DNA of 53,847 bases, from positions 1 through 53,847 of the forward strand of contig DASYXT010000014.1 of NCBI GenBank assembly GCA_035934555.1, read 5' to 3'. The notes beneath the pieces were generated by a model that was not told where the DNA came from, searched no databases, and worked only from the letters and a program-made list of their open reading frames with translations. The position numbers were made by a program, and so were the translations under genes. Origin of the DNA: DASYXT01 sp035934555. GTDB lineage: Bacteria > Verrucomicrobiota > Verrucomicrobiia > Limisphaerales > UBA8199. This document shows positions 35,111 through 43,768 of this stretch, piece after piece; positions within the stretch are counted from its first letter, which is position 1, and every line of letters begins with the position of its first letter.

Positions 35111-37624
35111 ATGCCTGAAGAACACGTATTGGACCAGACTGAAAACCCGGAAACAGCTCCCCCCGCGCCGGAGAAGTACGACGCGTCAAAGATTGATAAG
35201 CTGGAAGGGTTAGAAGCTGTGCGCAAGCGCCCGGGGATGTACATCGGCGACCCGGATGAGCGCGGGCTGCATCATTGTGTCTTCGAAGTGCTCGACAACT
35301 CGATTGACGAGCACCTGGCGGGGTACTGCGATAAAATCGAAGTCACTGTTCATGTGGACGGGTCGGTTTCCATCCGCGACAACGGCCGCGGCATTCCGGT
35401 GGATGTTCATCCCAAGTGGGGCATGCCGGCCGTCGAGTTAGTGCTGACCAACCTCCACGCTGGTGGCAAGTTCGGACAGGGCGCCTATAAGTACTCAGGC
35501 GGTTTGCATGGCGTCGGCGCCAAGTGCGTCAATGCCCTCTCCGACTGGTTCAAGGTCGAAGTGTCCCGCGACGGCAAAGTTTATGCCATGCAGTTCGCCC
35601 GCGGGGTTACGACGGAAAAACTGAAAGTTATCGGCAAAGCCAAAGGCACGGGCACGCTCATCACGTTCAAACCCGATGCGACAATTTTCACGATTACCAC
35701 CGAATTCAAGTTCGACATGCTGGCCAACCGACTGCGCGAGTTGGCTTTTCTCAATCCCGGCATCGAAATCACCCTCACCGATGAGCGGAGCGAAAAAAGC
35801 GAACGCTTTCTCTACCGCGATGGCATCGAAGAATTCGTTAAGCAGCTTGGCCGTAACAAGCAGATACTGCATCCCAAACCGATTATCATCAACCGCCAAA
35901 AGGACGAGGTCTTTGTCGATTGTGTCATGCAGTATAATGATAGCTACAACGACCAAATCCTTTGTTTTGCCAACTCAATCCCAAACCCGGATGGCGGCAC
36001 GCATTTGACCGGGTTCCGTTCGGCTTTGACCCGCGCCATCAACCAACACGCCAAACAAAACGAGTTGCTGAAGGAGAAAGACCCGGCGATTTCTGGCGAC
36101 GATGTGCGCGAAGGCCTGGTATGCGTCCTGAGCGTGAAGCTGCCGAATCCGCGGTTTGAATCCCAAACCAAGGTCAAACTGGTTAATACCGAGATCGACG
36201 GGCTTGTCTCTTCGGTGGTGTACGACGGGCTGATGACGTGTTTTGATGCCACGCCGTCATTGGCCAAGAAGGTGATCGAAAAGGGTTTGCTGGCGGCTCG
36301 TGCGCGCGAGGCGGCGCGCAAGGCCCGCGAGACGGTGCGCAAAGGGGCGCTCACCGGCGGTGGGTTGCCGGGCAAATTGGCGGATTGCTCCGACCGCGAC
36401 CCGGCCAATACCGAGCTGTATATAGTCGAGGGCGATTCCGCAGGCGGTTCGGCCAAGCAAGGGCGCGACCGAAAATTCCAAGCGATTTTGCCCATCCGCG
36501 GCAAGTTGATCAACGTGGAGAAGGCGCGATTGGACAAGGTGCTCCAGAATAATGAAATCCGCACGATGATCACCGCCGTGGGGACGGGCATCGGGGATGG
36601 TGACAGCGAAGGCGCGTTCAACCTCGATAAACTGCGGTATCACAAAATCATCATCATGACTGATGCCGATGTGGATGGGTCGCATATCCGCACATTGCTG
36701 CTGACGTTCTTTTACCGGCAGATGCCCCAGTTGGTGAAGCGCGGTTTCGTCTATATCGCCCAGCCGCCGCTTTATCAAATTGCCCGCAAGAAACGGGTCG
36801 AATATGTCGATGACGATCCCCAATTGAACCGCATTTTGATCCAGTTGGGCACCGACGAAGTGCGGCTGCGCAACGTTCAGGACCAAAAGGAGCTTTCGGA
36901 AAAGCAGCTTAGCGAAATTCTTGAGTTGCTTGAAGCCCTTGATAAGTATGCCAACGGGATTCGGCGGAAAGGCGGTGATTTCGCCACCTTCCTCGAACAG
37001 CGCGTCCCACGAACCAATGAACTCCCTCAGCACCTGGTCAAGGTGCGCCAGGGCAACGATGAAACCGTTCATTATTTTCTTGATAACGAGGCGCTGGGAA
37101 AATTCGCCGAACAGAATCCCGACCTGGACCTTGGTCTCTCCGGCGAGCAGGAAAGTGATACGTCACTGGTGGAGAAGGCGCGGAACGGCTCGACCCGTCG
37201 CGCGCTGCACGAGGAACTGTACGAAAGCCAGGCTATCAAGGACCTGCTCGAGAAACTTGCCCGCAAGGGGTTCAGCATCGAGCATTACTCCGCCCAGGAC
37301 AAACCGCTGTTCGAACTGCTGGAAGGCGAGGGCGAAAAGCAACAAGTCAAACCGCTGTTCTCGATTCCGGAGATCCTCGCCAGCATCAAAGAGGTTGGCC
37401 GGCGCGGGCTGCAAATCAAGCGGTTCAAAGGTTTGGGCGAGATGAATCCCAAGGAATTGTTCGAAACCACGATGAATCCTGCCCGCCGTAAACTCCTGCG
37501 CATTGACCTTAGCGATGCCATCGAAGCCGAAGAGATGTTTACGAAGCTAATGGGCGAGGAAGTCGAGCCGCGGCGGCAGTTCATCGAGGATAATGCTTTG
37601 AACGTGCGTAACCTGGATGTTTAG
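35111..37624 (+). CDS. gyrB: DNA gyrase subunit B
   Basis: 837 residues. GHKL ATPase: VLDNSIDEHLAGYC, DNGRGIPVDVHPKWGMP, KYSGGLHGVGAKCVNAL. The transducer domain is followed by the Toprim domain (VEGDSAGGSAKQGRDR, ILPIRGKLINVEKA, MTDADVDGSHIRTLLLTFFY). The C-terminus has the gyrase tail RGLQIKRFKGLGEMNP. It is longer than the roughly 640-residue form because of an extra stretch of about 170 residues between Toprim and the tail, as in gamma-proteobacterial GyrB. With GyrA it introduces negative supercoils using ATP. A toxin-antitoxin pair separates it from gyrA. Confidence 0.97.
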   Translation: MPEEHVLDQTENPETAPPAPEKYDASKIDKLEGLEAVRKRPGMYIGDPDERGLHHCVFEVLDNSIDEHLAGYCDKIEVTVHVDGSVSIRDNGRGIPVDVHPKWGMPAVELVLTNLHAGGKFGQGAYKYSGGLHGVGAKCVNALSDWFKVEVSRDGKVYAMQFARGVTTEKLKVIGKAKGTGTLITFKPDATIFTITTEFKFDMLANRLRELAFLNPGIEITLTDERSEKSERFLYRDGIEEFVKQLGRNKQILHPKPIIINRQKDEVFVDCVMQYNDSYNDQILCFANSIPNPDGGTHLTGFRSALTRAINQHAKQNELLKEKDPAISGDDVREGLVCVLSVKLPNPRFESQTKVKLVNTEIDGLVSSVVYDGLMTCFDATPSLAKKVIEKGLLAARAREAARKARETVRKGALTGGGLPGKLADCSDRDPANTELYIVEGDSAGGSAKQGRDRKFQAILPIRGKLINVEKARLDKVLQNNEIRTMITAVGTGIGDGDSEGAFNLDKLRYHKIIIMTDADVDGSHIRTLLLTFFYRQMPQLVKRGFVYIAQPPLYQIARKKRVEYVDDDPQLNRILIQLGTDEVRLRNVQDQKELSEKQLSEILELLEALDKYANGIRRKGGDFATFLEQRVPRTNELPQHLVKVRQGNDETVHYFLDNEALGKFAEQNPDLDLGLSGEQESDTSLVEKARNGSTRRALHEELYESQAIKDLLEKLARKGFSIEHYSAQDKPLFELLEGEGEKQQVKPLFSIPEILASIKEVGRRGLQIKRFKGLGEMNPKELFETTMNPARRKLLRIDLSDAIEAEEMFTKLMGEEVEPRRQFIEDNALNVRNLDV

Positions 37625-37636
37625 CCAAACAGGAGC

Positions 37637-37666
37637 TTGACAATTGTGGTTACATGTGACTACAGT
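37637..37666 (+). promoter_or_regulatory. Predicted leaderless promoter and operator of the Phd/PIN pair
   Basis: TTGACA (37637-37642), an 18-bp spacer and TACAGT (37661-37666) look like a promoter, with the antitoxin ATG only 5 nt after the -10 box. Over the spacer and -10 lies the imperfect palindrome GTGGTTACATGTGACTAC (37646-37663; 14 of 18 positions symmetric). A Phd-type repressor could bind there. Prediction only. Confidence 0.55.
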
Positions 37667-37671
37667 TAGGT

Positions 37672-38001
37672 ATGAAACGGAAACGAGCATCGAAATGGCC
37701 TCAGAAACCCGCCTCATCGCTGGTCCTCAAAGAGACTGCGGTGCTGCCAGGATTTGGGCTGACGATTCCGGTGCGAGCCGCCAAAGCGAAGCTCTCGGCG
37801 CTGCTGGACCTGGTTGCCCAGGGCCGCGAGGTGACGATCACCAGCGATGGGGTGCCCAAAGCGGTGCTTTCGCCCGCTCGGGCCAAGGAGGAGCGCAGGC
37901 GGTTCATGGGCATGGGCGAGTTCCTGTCCGCACAACCGGTGCACGGAGGGCCGTCCGCGGAGCAACTCGTGCGCGAGGACCGCGATGCGCGCGGCTGGTG
38001 A
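37672..38001 (+). CDS. Phd/YefM-type antitoxin
   Basis: 109 residues. The core IPVRAAKAKLSALLDLVAQGREVTI then TSDGVPKAVLSP is the Phd/YefM DNA-binding fold. The first 30 residues are a Lys/Arg-rich extension not usual for the family, so a downstream start is possible. The C-terminal part (RFMGMGEFLSAQP onward) would wrap the toxin. The stop overlaps a GTG that can start the PIN gene. Position between gyrB and gyrA is unusual. A promoter and palindrome lie directly in front of it. Confidence 0.85.
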   Translation: MKRKRASKWPQKPASSLVLKETAVLPGFGLTIPVRAAKAKLSALLDLVAQGREVTITSDGVPKAVLSPARAKEERRRFMGMGEFLSAQPVHGGPSAEQLVREDRDARGW

Positions 38002-38003
38002 GC

Positions 38004-38459
38004 ATGTATCTGGATACCGCCATCCTGGTGAAATTGCTCGTGCGTGAACCTGATAGTGACTGGTTCAATCAGGCGCTCCTTGGCCAGTCTTTTGAGACGT
38101 CGGAATTGGCGTTGGCCGAAGTTCGTTCGGCTTTGCTGGCCAAGGAACGCTCCGGGTTTATCACCGCTGAGGAGCGGGTCCGAGCGGATAATAAGTTTGC
38201 TGCCTTGGTGGATGGGGACTTGGTCCGCCTGTTCCCGCTGAACCGGCCGGTATTGGACCGAGCGATTGCTATCCAACTGGCCTGTCATCCGCGCATCCCG
38301 TTACGGACGCTGGATGCGTTGCATGTCGCTACTTGCGACGTGCACCAATGCGGCGCGCTTTCCACCACCGATGTCCGAATGCGGTCCGCCTGCGAACAAC
38401 TGGCAATCACGCTGCTGCCGAAGCGGCCGGAACAGGTCGCCACGAGTGCCAGTTCGTGA
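38004..38459 (+). CDS. PIN-domain (VapC-like) ribonuclease toxin
   Basis: 151 residues from the ATG at 38004; GTG at 37998, overlapping the antitoxin stop, gives two more. PIN motifs: MYLDTAILVKLLVRE (first Asp), TSELALAEVRSAL (Glu), LRTLDALHVATC (Asp), and STTDVRMRSACEQL (last Asp). These four acids bind the metals that cut RNA. Paired with the Phd-type antitoxin immediately upstream. It ends 38 bp before gyrA, so gyrA may depend partly on read-through from this module. Confidence 0.88.
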   Translation: MYLDTAILVKLLVREPDSDWFNQALLGQSFETSELALAEVRSALLAKERSGFITAEERVRADNKFAALVDGDLVRLFPLNRPVLDRAIAIQLACHPRIPLRTLDALHVATCDVHQCGALSTTDVRMRSACEQLAITLLPKRPEQVATSASS

Positions 38460-38497
38460 ACCCCGCTCCAAGTTCGCGTTGATGAAGTAATCATTTT

Positions 38498-41152
38498 ATG
38501 CCTGACGATGTTCAACCACCCCCGCCGCCATCCGGCGACGCGCCGCTCTACGCGGCCAACGAAAAGATCACGAAGATCAACGTGGCCGACGAAATCAAGA
38601 ATTCATTTCTCGACTACTCGATGTCGGTGATTATTTCCCGCGCCCTGCCTGACGCTCGGGATGGGCTGAAGCCTTCCCAGCGACGGATACTTTTTGCCAT
38701 GAACGATCTGGGGGTGATGCCCAATCGCAAACACCTCAAGTGCGCAAAAATTGTCGGCGAAACAATGGGCAATTACCACCCCCACGGTGACCAGGCGATT
38801 TACCCCACGCTGGTGCACATGGCCCAACCCTGGGCGATGCGGGAGCGGTTAGTGGACGGGCAGGGGAATTTCGGTTCCGTCGAGGGCGACCCACCGGCGT
38901 CGATGCGGTACACCGAAGCACGTTTGGCGGCCCTCGGGGCCGTGCTGATGGAGGACATGGAGAAGGACACGGTGGATTTCGTTCCCAATTACGACGAGAC
39001 ACGCTCGGAGCCGACGGTCTTTCCGGCCGCATTCCCCAATTTACTCATCAACGGCGGCACCGGCATCGCTGTGGGCATGGCCACCAACATGGCGCCGCAC
39101 AACCTGGCTGAGATCATCGACGGCGTTTGCGCCCAAATCGACAACCCGAGCATCACGCTCAAGGAGTTGATGAAGTTCATCAAGGGCCCGGATTTCCCCA
39201 CCGGCTGCATGATTTGCGGTTTGGATGGCATTCGGGATTACTTTACGACCGGGCACGGCAGTTTGAAGGTGCGCGGCAAGGTCGGCCTGGAGGAACTGAA
39301 AGGCGGGCGCGAACAGCTCGTGATTACGGCGATTCCTTACGGAGTCAACCGGGCGCTGCTGGTCGAGCGCATCGCCGAACTGGTGAACGAGAAGATTATC
39401 ACCGACATCACCGGGGTGCGAGATGAGTCGGACGAGAACACGCGGGTGGTCATCGAGATCCGGCGTGACGCCTTGCCCAAAGTGGTCATCAACAATCTCT
39501 ACAAGCACACAGCCCTCGAAACGAGCTTCGCGGTCAATGCTTTGGCCATCGATCATGGCCGCCCCAAAACACTCGGGCTCAAAGAATTGATTAATTGCTA
39601 TATCGAGCACCGCCGCGAGGTGATTGTGCGCCGCACACGCTTCGAGTTGCGCAAAGCCGAGGAACGCGCGGAGGCGCTGGAAGGGTTCCTGATTGCCTTG
39701 GCGAACCTGGACGAGTTCATCCGGATTATCCGTGGGTCGGCGACGCGCGAGGAGGCCCGCATCAAATTGCTGGCGTTCGATTTCACCCGGGCGCAAGTCG
39801 AGAAGTTCGGCGTCCTGATTCGGAGCGAGGCCCGGCTTACGAATGGCCGGTACTCTTTTAGCGAGGCGCAGGCCGATGCCATTCTTGAATTGCGGTTGTA
39901 TCAATTGACCGGGCTGGAAATCGACAAGGTGAAGGCGGAGTACGGCCAATTGCTCGAACGCATCAAGGACTTGATGGACATTCTGGCCAAGGAAGCCCGG
40001 GTCCTGGCGATTATCAAGGCTGAGTTAATGGCGATTAAAGAAAAGTACGCCACGCCGCGGCTGACCGAGCTTGTCCCGGATGAAGGTGACATCGCCATTG
40101 AAGACCTAATCGCCAACGAAGGCGTCATTATTACGCTGAGCCACAACGGGTTGATCAAGCGGACCAATATCAGCTCCTACCGGGCGCAGCGCCGTGGGGG
40201 CAAGGGCGTGATTGGCATGGTCACGCGCGAAGGCGCCACCGAAGAGGACAAGGATTTCATCGAACACCTGTTCACCGCCAGCACCCACGATTACCTGATG
40301 TTCTTCACGAATACTGGCCGAGCTTATGTCGAACGGGTGCATGAAATCCCGGATATGGGCCGCGCGGCGAAGGGCCGCAGTATCGCGAACCTGCTTGAGT
40401 TGAAGCAGGGCGAGACGATCGCGGCGTTAATCCGAATCGTGTCCCGCAGCGGGCCCAACAAGGAGGACACTACTTGGGCACAAGAAGGGTTCCTCTTTTT
40501 CGCCAGCCGCCAGGGAACAGTCAAAAAGACGTCGTTGGCTGAATTTGCGAATGTCCGCAAGGGCGGCATCATCGCCATCGGGATCGATCCGGGCGATGTT
40601 CTGATTGACGTGAAACTGACCTCAGGCCATGACCAAGTCGTGTTGATCACGCGTGAGGGCATGAGCATCCGGTTTTCGGAGGAGGATGTGCGGTCGATGG
40701 GCCGGCCGGCGGCCGGCGTGCGGGGCATCACGTTGGAGCCGAAGGATGCCGTGGTGGCGCTGGCGGTGGTCGTGCGCGACACCACATTACTGGTGGCGGG
40801 CGAGAACGGGATCGGCAAGCGCACCCCCTTCGATATGGTTTTGGAAAACGGCACCGTCGAGCCGGTGTATCGGCTGCAATCGCGCGGCGGCAAAGGCATC
40901 ATCACTATGAAAGCCAATGAGAAGACCGGGGCGGTGGTGGGTGCGCTTACGGTGCACGAGAATGACGAAATCATGCTGATCACAACCGGCGGGCAGATGG
41001 TGCGTATCTTTGTAAAGGACATCCGCGAGGCCGGCCGCAACACGCAGGGCGTGAAGCTGATTGACCTGCAACCCGAGGACAGGTTGCAGGCGATTGCTCC
41101 GGTCATTAGCGAACAGCAGGAGGATGCGGCGGCGGAAGTCGGCGGCAAATAG
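38498..41152 (+). CDS. gyrA: DNA gyrase subunit A
   Basis: 884 residues. The breakage-reunion domain has KPSQRRILFAM, NYHPHGDQAIYPTLVHMAQP and the active-site Tyr138 in ASMRYTEARL. The C-terminal beta-pinwheel contains the gyrase-specific GyrA box RAQRRGGKGVIGM, so this is gyrA, not parC. At the positions equal to E. coli Ser83 and Asp87, the quinolone-contact sites, it has Gln99 and Pro103. With GyrB it forms the A2B2 enzyme. It is separated from gyrB by a toxin-antitoxin pair. It converges on the pagL-like gene with only 9 bp between. Confidence 0.97.
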   Translation: MPDDVQPPPPPSGDAPLYAANEKITKINVADEIKNSFLDYSMSVIISRALPDARDGLKPSQRRILFAMNDLGVMPNRKHLKCAKIVGETMGNYHPHGDQAIYPTLVHMAQPWAMRERLVDGQGNFGSVEGDPPASMRYTEARLAALGAVLMEDMEKDTVDFVPNYDETRSEPTVFPAAFPNLLINGGTGIAVGMATNMAPHNLAEIIDGVCAQIDNPSITLKELMKFIKGPDFPTGCMICGLDGIRDYFTTGHGSLKVRGKVGLEELKGGREQLVITAIPYGVNRALLVERIAELVNEKIITDITGVRDESDENTRVVIEIRRDALPKVVINNLYKHTALETSFAVNALAIDHGRPKTLGLKELINCYIEHRREVIVRRTRFELRKAEERAEALEGFLIALANLDEFIRIIRGSATREEARIKLLAFDFTRAQVEKFGVLIRSEARLTNGRYSFSEAQADAILELRLYQLTGLEIDKVKAEYGQLLERIKDLMDILAKEARVLAIIKAELMAIKEKYATPRLTELVPDEGDIAIEDLIANEGVIITLSHNGLIKRTNISSYRAQRRGGKGVIGMVTREGATEEDKDFIEHLFTASTHDYLMFFTNTGRAYVERVHEIPDMGRAAKGRSIANLLELKQGETIAALIRIVSRSGPNKEDTTWAQEGFLFFASRQGTVKKTSLAEFANVRKGGIIAIGIDPGDVLIDVKLTSGHDQVVLITREGMSIRFSEEDVRSMGRPAAGVRGITLEPKDAVVALAVVVRDTTLLVAGENGIGKRTPFDMVLENGTVEPVYRLQSRGGKGIITMKANEKTGAVVGALTVHENDEIMLITTGGQMVRIFVKDIREAGRNTQGVKLIDLQPEDRLQAIAPVISEQQEDAAAEVGGK

Positions 41153-41161
41153 CGGCCTGAA

Positions 41162-41800
41162 TCAAAAGAAATAGGAAATCCCCAGCACGGGGCCATGGGC
41201 GTTGATGCCGAGGTTATGCGCGCCGGTGTTCGCGTTGGAGATGTGCTGGAACCGGTACTCGAGGTCCAGGGCCCAGCGGCTGGACAGCATATACCGTGTG
41301 CCGGCGCCGAGGTTAAGATTGAAGTTAAACGGCTGGCCCACGATCTTGTGGTCAATGTCGGTCGTAGTAAGCCCCAGGCCCGCCTGGGCGTAAGGCACAA
41401 ACCTCCAGCCGGGTTGCACGAAGTTATAGCGCCCCCAGATGGTCACTCCGGTGATAAAGCTGCCGTTCCCTTTGAAGATGGCGTCGCCGAAAAGATCCCC
41501 CAACATTTCAAAATTGCCGCGCAGCAAACCGCGGCCTTTCACGTTGCTGAGCATATAACCCAGTTCGAAGGACGTGACGGAGTAATTTATCGTCGGCCGC
41601 TGGTAGGTCGCGATGAACGGCGAGAACAAAGCCCCCGCATTGATCGACGCCTCGTACTGGCCCGCGCCGAAAAAATCGGCGAAATCCTCCGCGTCCGGGT
41701 TTTGGACGCTCTGGGCTTGAGACCCGCACAGGGCCATGACAAAAACCACCGTAGCAATCCCAAAGCGCTCGACCAATTTACTCCTGAGTTGCATTCGCAT
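41162..41800 (-). CDS. PagL-like lipid A 3-O-deacylase (outer-membrane acyloxyacyl hydrolase family)
   Basis: About 212 residues from the ATG at 41800; another ATG at 41794 and a longer start at 41845 are possible. A signal peptide (GIATVVFVMALCGSQAQ) leads into an eight-strand beta-barrel pattern of alternating hydrophobic residues. The C-terminus LEYRFQHISNANTGAHNLGI matches the PagL active-site motif with its His and Ser, and the chain ends in Phe (SYFF), as for outer membrane proteins. PagL removes the 3-linked acyl chain of lipid A. The expected acidic third residue is not clear by eye, so activity is uncertain. Confidence 0.72.
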   Translation of the reverse strand: MRMQLRSKLVERFGIATVVFVMALCGSQAQSVQNPDAEDFADFFGAGQYEASINAGALFSPFIATYQRPTINYSVTSFELGYMLSNVKGRGLLRGNFEMLGDLFGDAIFKGNGSFITGVTIWGRYNFVQPGWRFVPYAQAGLGLTTTDIDHKIVGQPFNFNLNLGAGTRYMLSSRWALDLEYRFQHISNANTGAHNLGINAHGPVLGISYFF

Positions 41801-41924
41801 GTTTCGGAAAGCAGCTAAGTTGGACCGGACGTCCGCGGAACGCAACTCCGGAGCGTTGGTGGGGGACGTTTTTAACGTGCGTTTTGGGTGCCGGAAAGGG
41901 GCATCCCTGCCGCAAAGTAGTGGT

Positions 41925-42428
41925 TCAGCCGGGTGAGCGTGGGGGCAGGTGCCTGTAGCGCAGAATGCTATCCAGGACGCTGCCGACCTGGTGGGCGCGC
42001 TGAGTGCAGGCCTCGGGTGACTCCGGAGCCAACCGCAGCGTTTGCGGCACTCTGGTTAGAAAATCCATGCCGGCGCGATGTGCCAGCCGGCGCAGAAAAC
42101 AGTGCAGTTCCGCCGACGCGTCGCCGCAGGGCAACCCCACCAGGGCGCCTTCAAGTTGATTGCGTTCCGCTATCCACTGTTCGGTCCAATGAAGGATATG
42201 AAGAGGAATTGGCTTGCCGGTGGCGAACACGACCAGATGCGCTTCGGCTGCTTTGCGTTTGGCGTCGGCGGCTATCTGGGATTCTTCGAGCCGCGCAAAG
42301 GGCCACCACGTTACCTCGAAGCTGTGCTCGGCCCAAAAGCGCTTTACCAGCTCGTCGCAAAAGGCTACTGCGGCATCCTGTGCGCCTGTGTCCTCGTAAA
42401 TAACGGCCACTGACCATTTCGCTTTCAT
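41925..42428 (-). CDS. Hypothetical cytoplasmic protein
   Basis: About 167 residues from the ATG at 42428, which has a perfect GGAGG 8 nt upstream; an ATG at 42434 is too close to it, and the frame is open to 42539. No signal peptide or membrane helix. The N-terminal half alternates strand and helix (WSVAVIYEDTGAQDAAVAF, AAEAHLVVFATGKPIPLHIL), resembling a Rossmann-like or receiver-like fold. The Asp/Lys set of a response regulator is not evident. Function unknown. Confidence 0.55.
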   Translation of the reverse strand: MKAKWSVAVIYEDTGAQDAAVAFCDELVKRFWAEHSFEVTWWPFARLEESQIAADAKRKAAEAHLVVFATGKPIPLHILHWTEQWIAERNQLEGALVGLPCGDASAELHCFLRRLAHRAGMDFLTRVPQTLRLAPESPEACTQRAHQVGSVLDSILRYRHLPPRSPG

Positions 42429-42547
42429 CGCCATGACCTCCGGGGGCGGGACTCGAAGTCGGATGCGTAAACCGCACGTCGCTCTCGCCATTAGAAACCA
42501 TCCGCCTTCTCGGTGCGAAATCAAGATAAATCTTCTCAAACAGGTAT

Positions 42548-42616
42548 CAGCAAGGTCCGATAGGGCGGGATTTTCGAATGTTGCTGCGGACTAAAGCCGG
42601 CTAAAGTCCGCGCTCC
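42548..42616. repeat. REP-like palindromic element, copy C (left arm lost)
   Basis: Begins CAGCAAGGTCCG, has the middle GGGCGGGATTTTCGAATG shared with copy B, then TTGCTGCGGACTAAAG, a second CTAAAGTCCGC, and GCTCC. The core is doubled as in copy A. The left palindrome arm is missing. GCCTTCACTGA follows, as it does after copy B. Confidence 0.75.
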
Positions 42617-42667
42617 GGCGCCAGTCCTGCCTTCACTGAGGGGACATTCAAACAGATTTCAGTTCTC

Positions 42668-43375
42668 TCAAGGAGCCAGGCGTTCGATCTTCCAGGTTTG
42701 GTCCGGTTGTCGGGTATAGCAGAAGCGGTCGTGCATCCGGTTGGGCCGGCCTTGCCAGAACTCGACTCGCGCGGGCGTGAGGAGGAAGCCGCCCCAATGT
42801 GGGGGTCTAGGCACCCGCTCACCTGGATATTGGGCCTGCAACTTGGCCCACCGCACCTCCAGCGCCGCCCGGTCCGCCACCGGCGCGCTTTGCTCCGAGG
42901 CCCACGCGGCGATGCGACTGCCGTGGGGCCGGCTCTGGAAATACGCGTCGGATTCCTCGGCCGATACTTTGGCTACAGTGCCGGCGACACAGACCTGCCG
43001 CTCCTGTTCCGGCCAATAAAAGACCAGGGCGGCGGCGGAGTTTTCGCCCAGTTCGTGCCCCTTGCGGCTGTTATAGTTGGTGAAGAAAATGAAGCCTCGA
43101 GGGTCCACCCCCTTGAGCAGGACGGTCCGCGCCGACGGCCGGCCAGATTGGTCCGCCGTAGCCAGGGTCATGGCGTTGACATCCATTTGCTCGCGCACGC
43201 TGAGGCCAAGCAAAGTCTTGTAGGTGTTGACCAGGAACTTTCGGATAACACCGCTGGTGCGAGCGCCGCTGGCCTGGGCGAACCAGTGTTGGAACTGTTG
43301 CAGCGGGTCGGCGGCGAGGTCTTTGCGGCGCAGGCCGGCCAGGTTGTATTCTCGTCTCAAATCGGCAATGGCCAT
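42668..43375 (-). CDS. pdxH: Pyridoxamine 5'-phosphate oxidase
   Basis: About 235 residues from the ATG at 43375 (MAIADLRREYNLAGLRRKDL, the usual PdxH opening); an ATG at 43402 and a GTG at 43420 are alternatives. Conserved parts: GRPSARTVLLKGVDPRGFIF, TNYNSRKGHEL, YWPEQERQVCVAGTVAKV, FQSRPHGSRIAAWASEQS, PPHWGGFLLTPARVEFWQG and the C-terminal RMHDRFCYTR...IERLAP. It oxidises pyridoxine or pyridoxamine phosphate to pyridoxal phosphate with FMN. Between WFAQA and DVNAMTLAT it has about 20 extra residues (SGVIRKFLVNTYKTLLGL) not in the E. coli enzyme. Confidence 0.95.
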   Translation of the reverse strand: MAIADLRREYNLAGLRRKDLAADPLQQFQHWFAQASGARTSGVIRKFLVNTYKTLLGLSVREQMDVNAMTLATADQSGRPSARTVLLKGVDPRGFIFFTNYNSRKGHELGENSAAALVFYWPEQERQVCVAGTVAKVSAEESDAYFQSRPHGSRIAAWASEQSAPVADRAALEVRWAKLQAQYPGERVPRPPHWGGFLLTPARVEFWQGRPNRMHDRFCYTRQPDQTWKIERLAP

Positions 43376-43768
43376 ACTTGGTGCGGCGGAGTGTAAGGGC
43401 ATTGGCCTGGTGGTGTCCACCCGTAGCGCGAGTCCCGGGCTGCCCCGAGTTGACTCAAATTAAAGGACACCGGGGAAGGCGAAACTGAGGGGAGGCAAAA
43501 GGGGTCGTTGACTCATGGAAAAATGACACCGGAATTCGGTGTGAATGAACATAAGCCAGGAACTGAAAAGCCAATGGTTGACCAAAGGCCAAGGACTTCC
43601 ATCCTGTTGGGCAAACGCCATCACATTGTTGAGCCGGGAATTCCACCGCTTGGGATGGGTGATCCTGAATTGGACTCATCTATCCCACGCACCCCTCAGT
43701 AATGTCATGAACCCCCCGCCCTGTGGCTTTGCGCCTTCGCGTTTAAGGAGCCTCGTTGCTGCGCTAAC
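43376..43768. other. Gene-free stretch with short direct repeats
   Basis: About 390 bp with no convincing coding frame. It holds two copies of a composite motif: TTGACTCA, 8-9 nt, GACACCGG (43450-43473 and 43508-43532), set 58 bp apart. The second copy runs into the palindrome ACACCGGAATTCGGTGT (43526-43542). Role unknown; possibly regulator sites or mobile-element remains. Confidence 0.45.
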
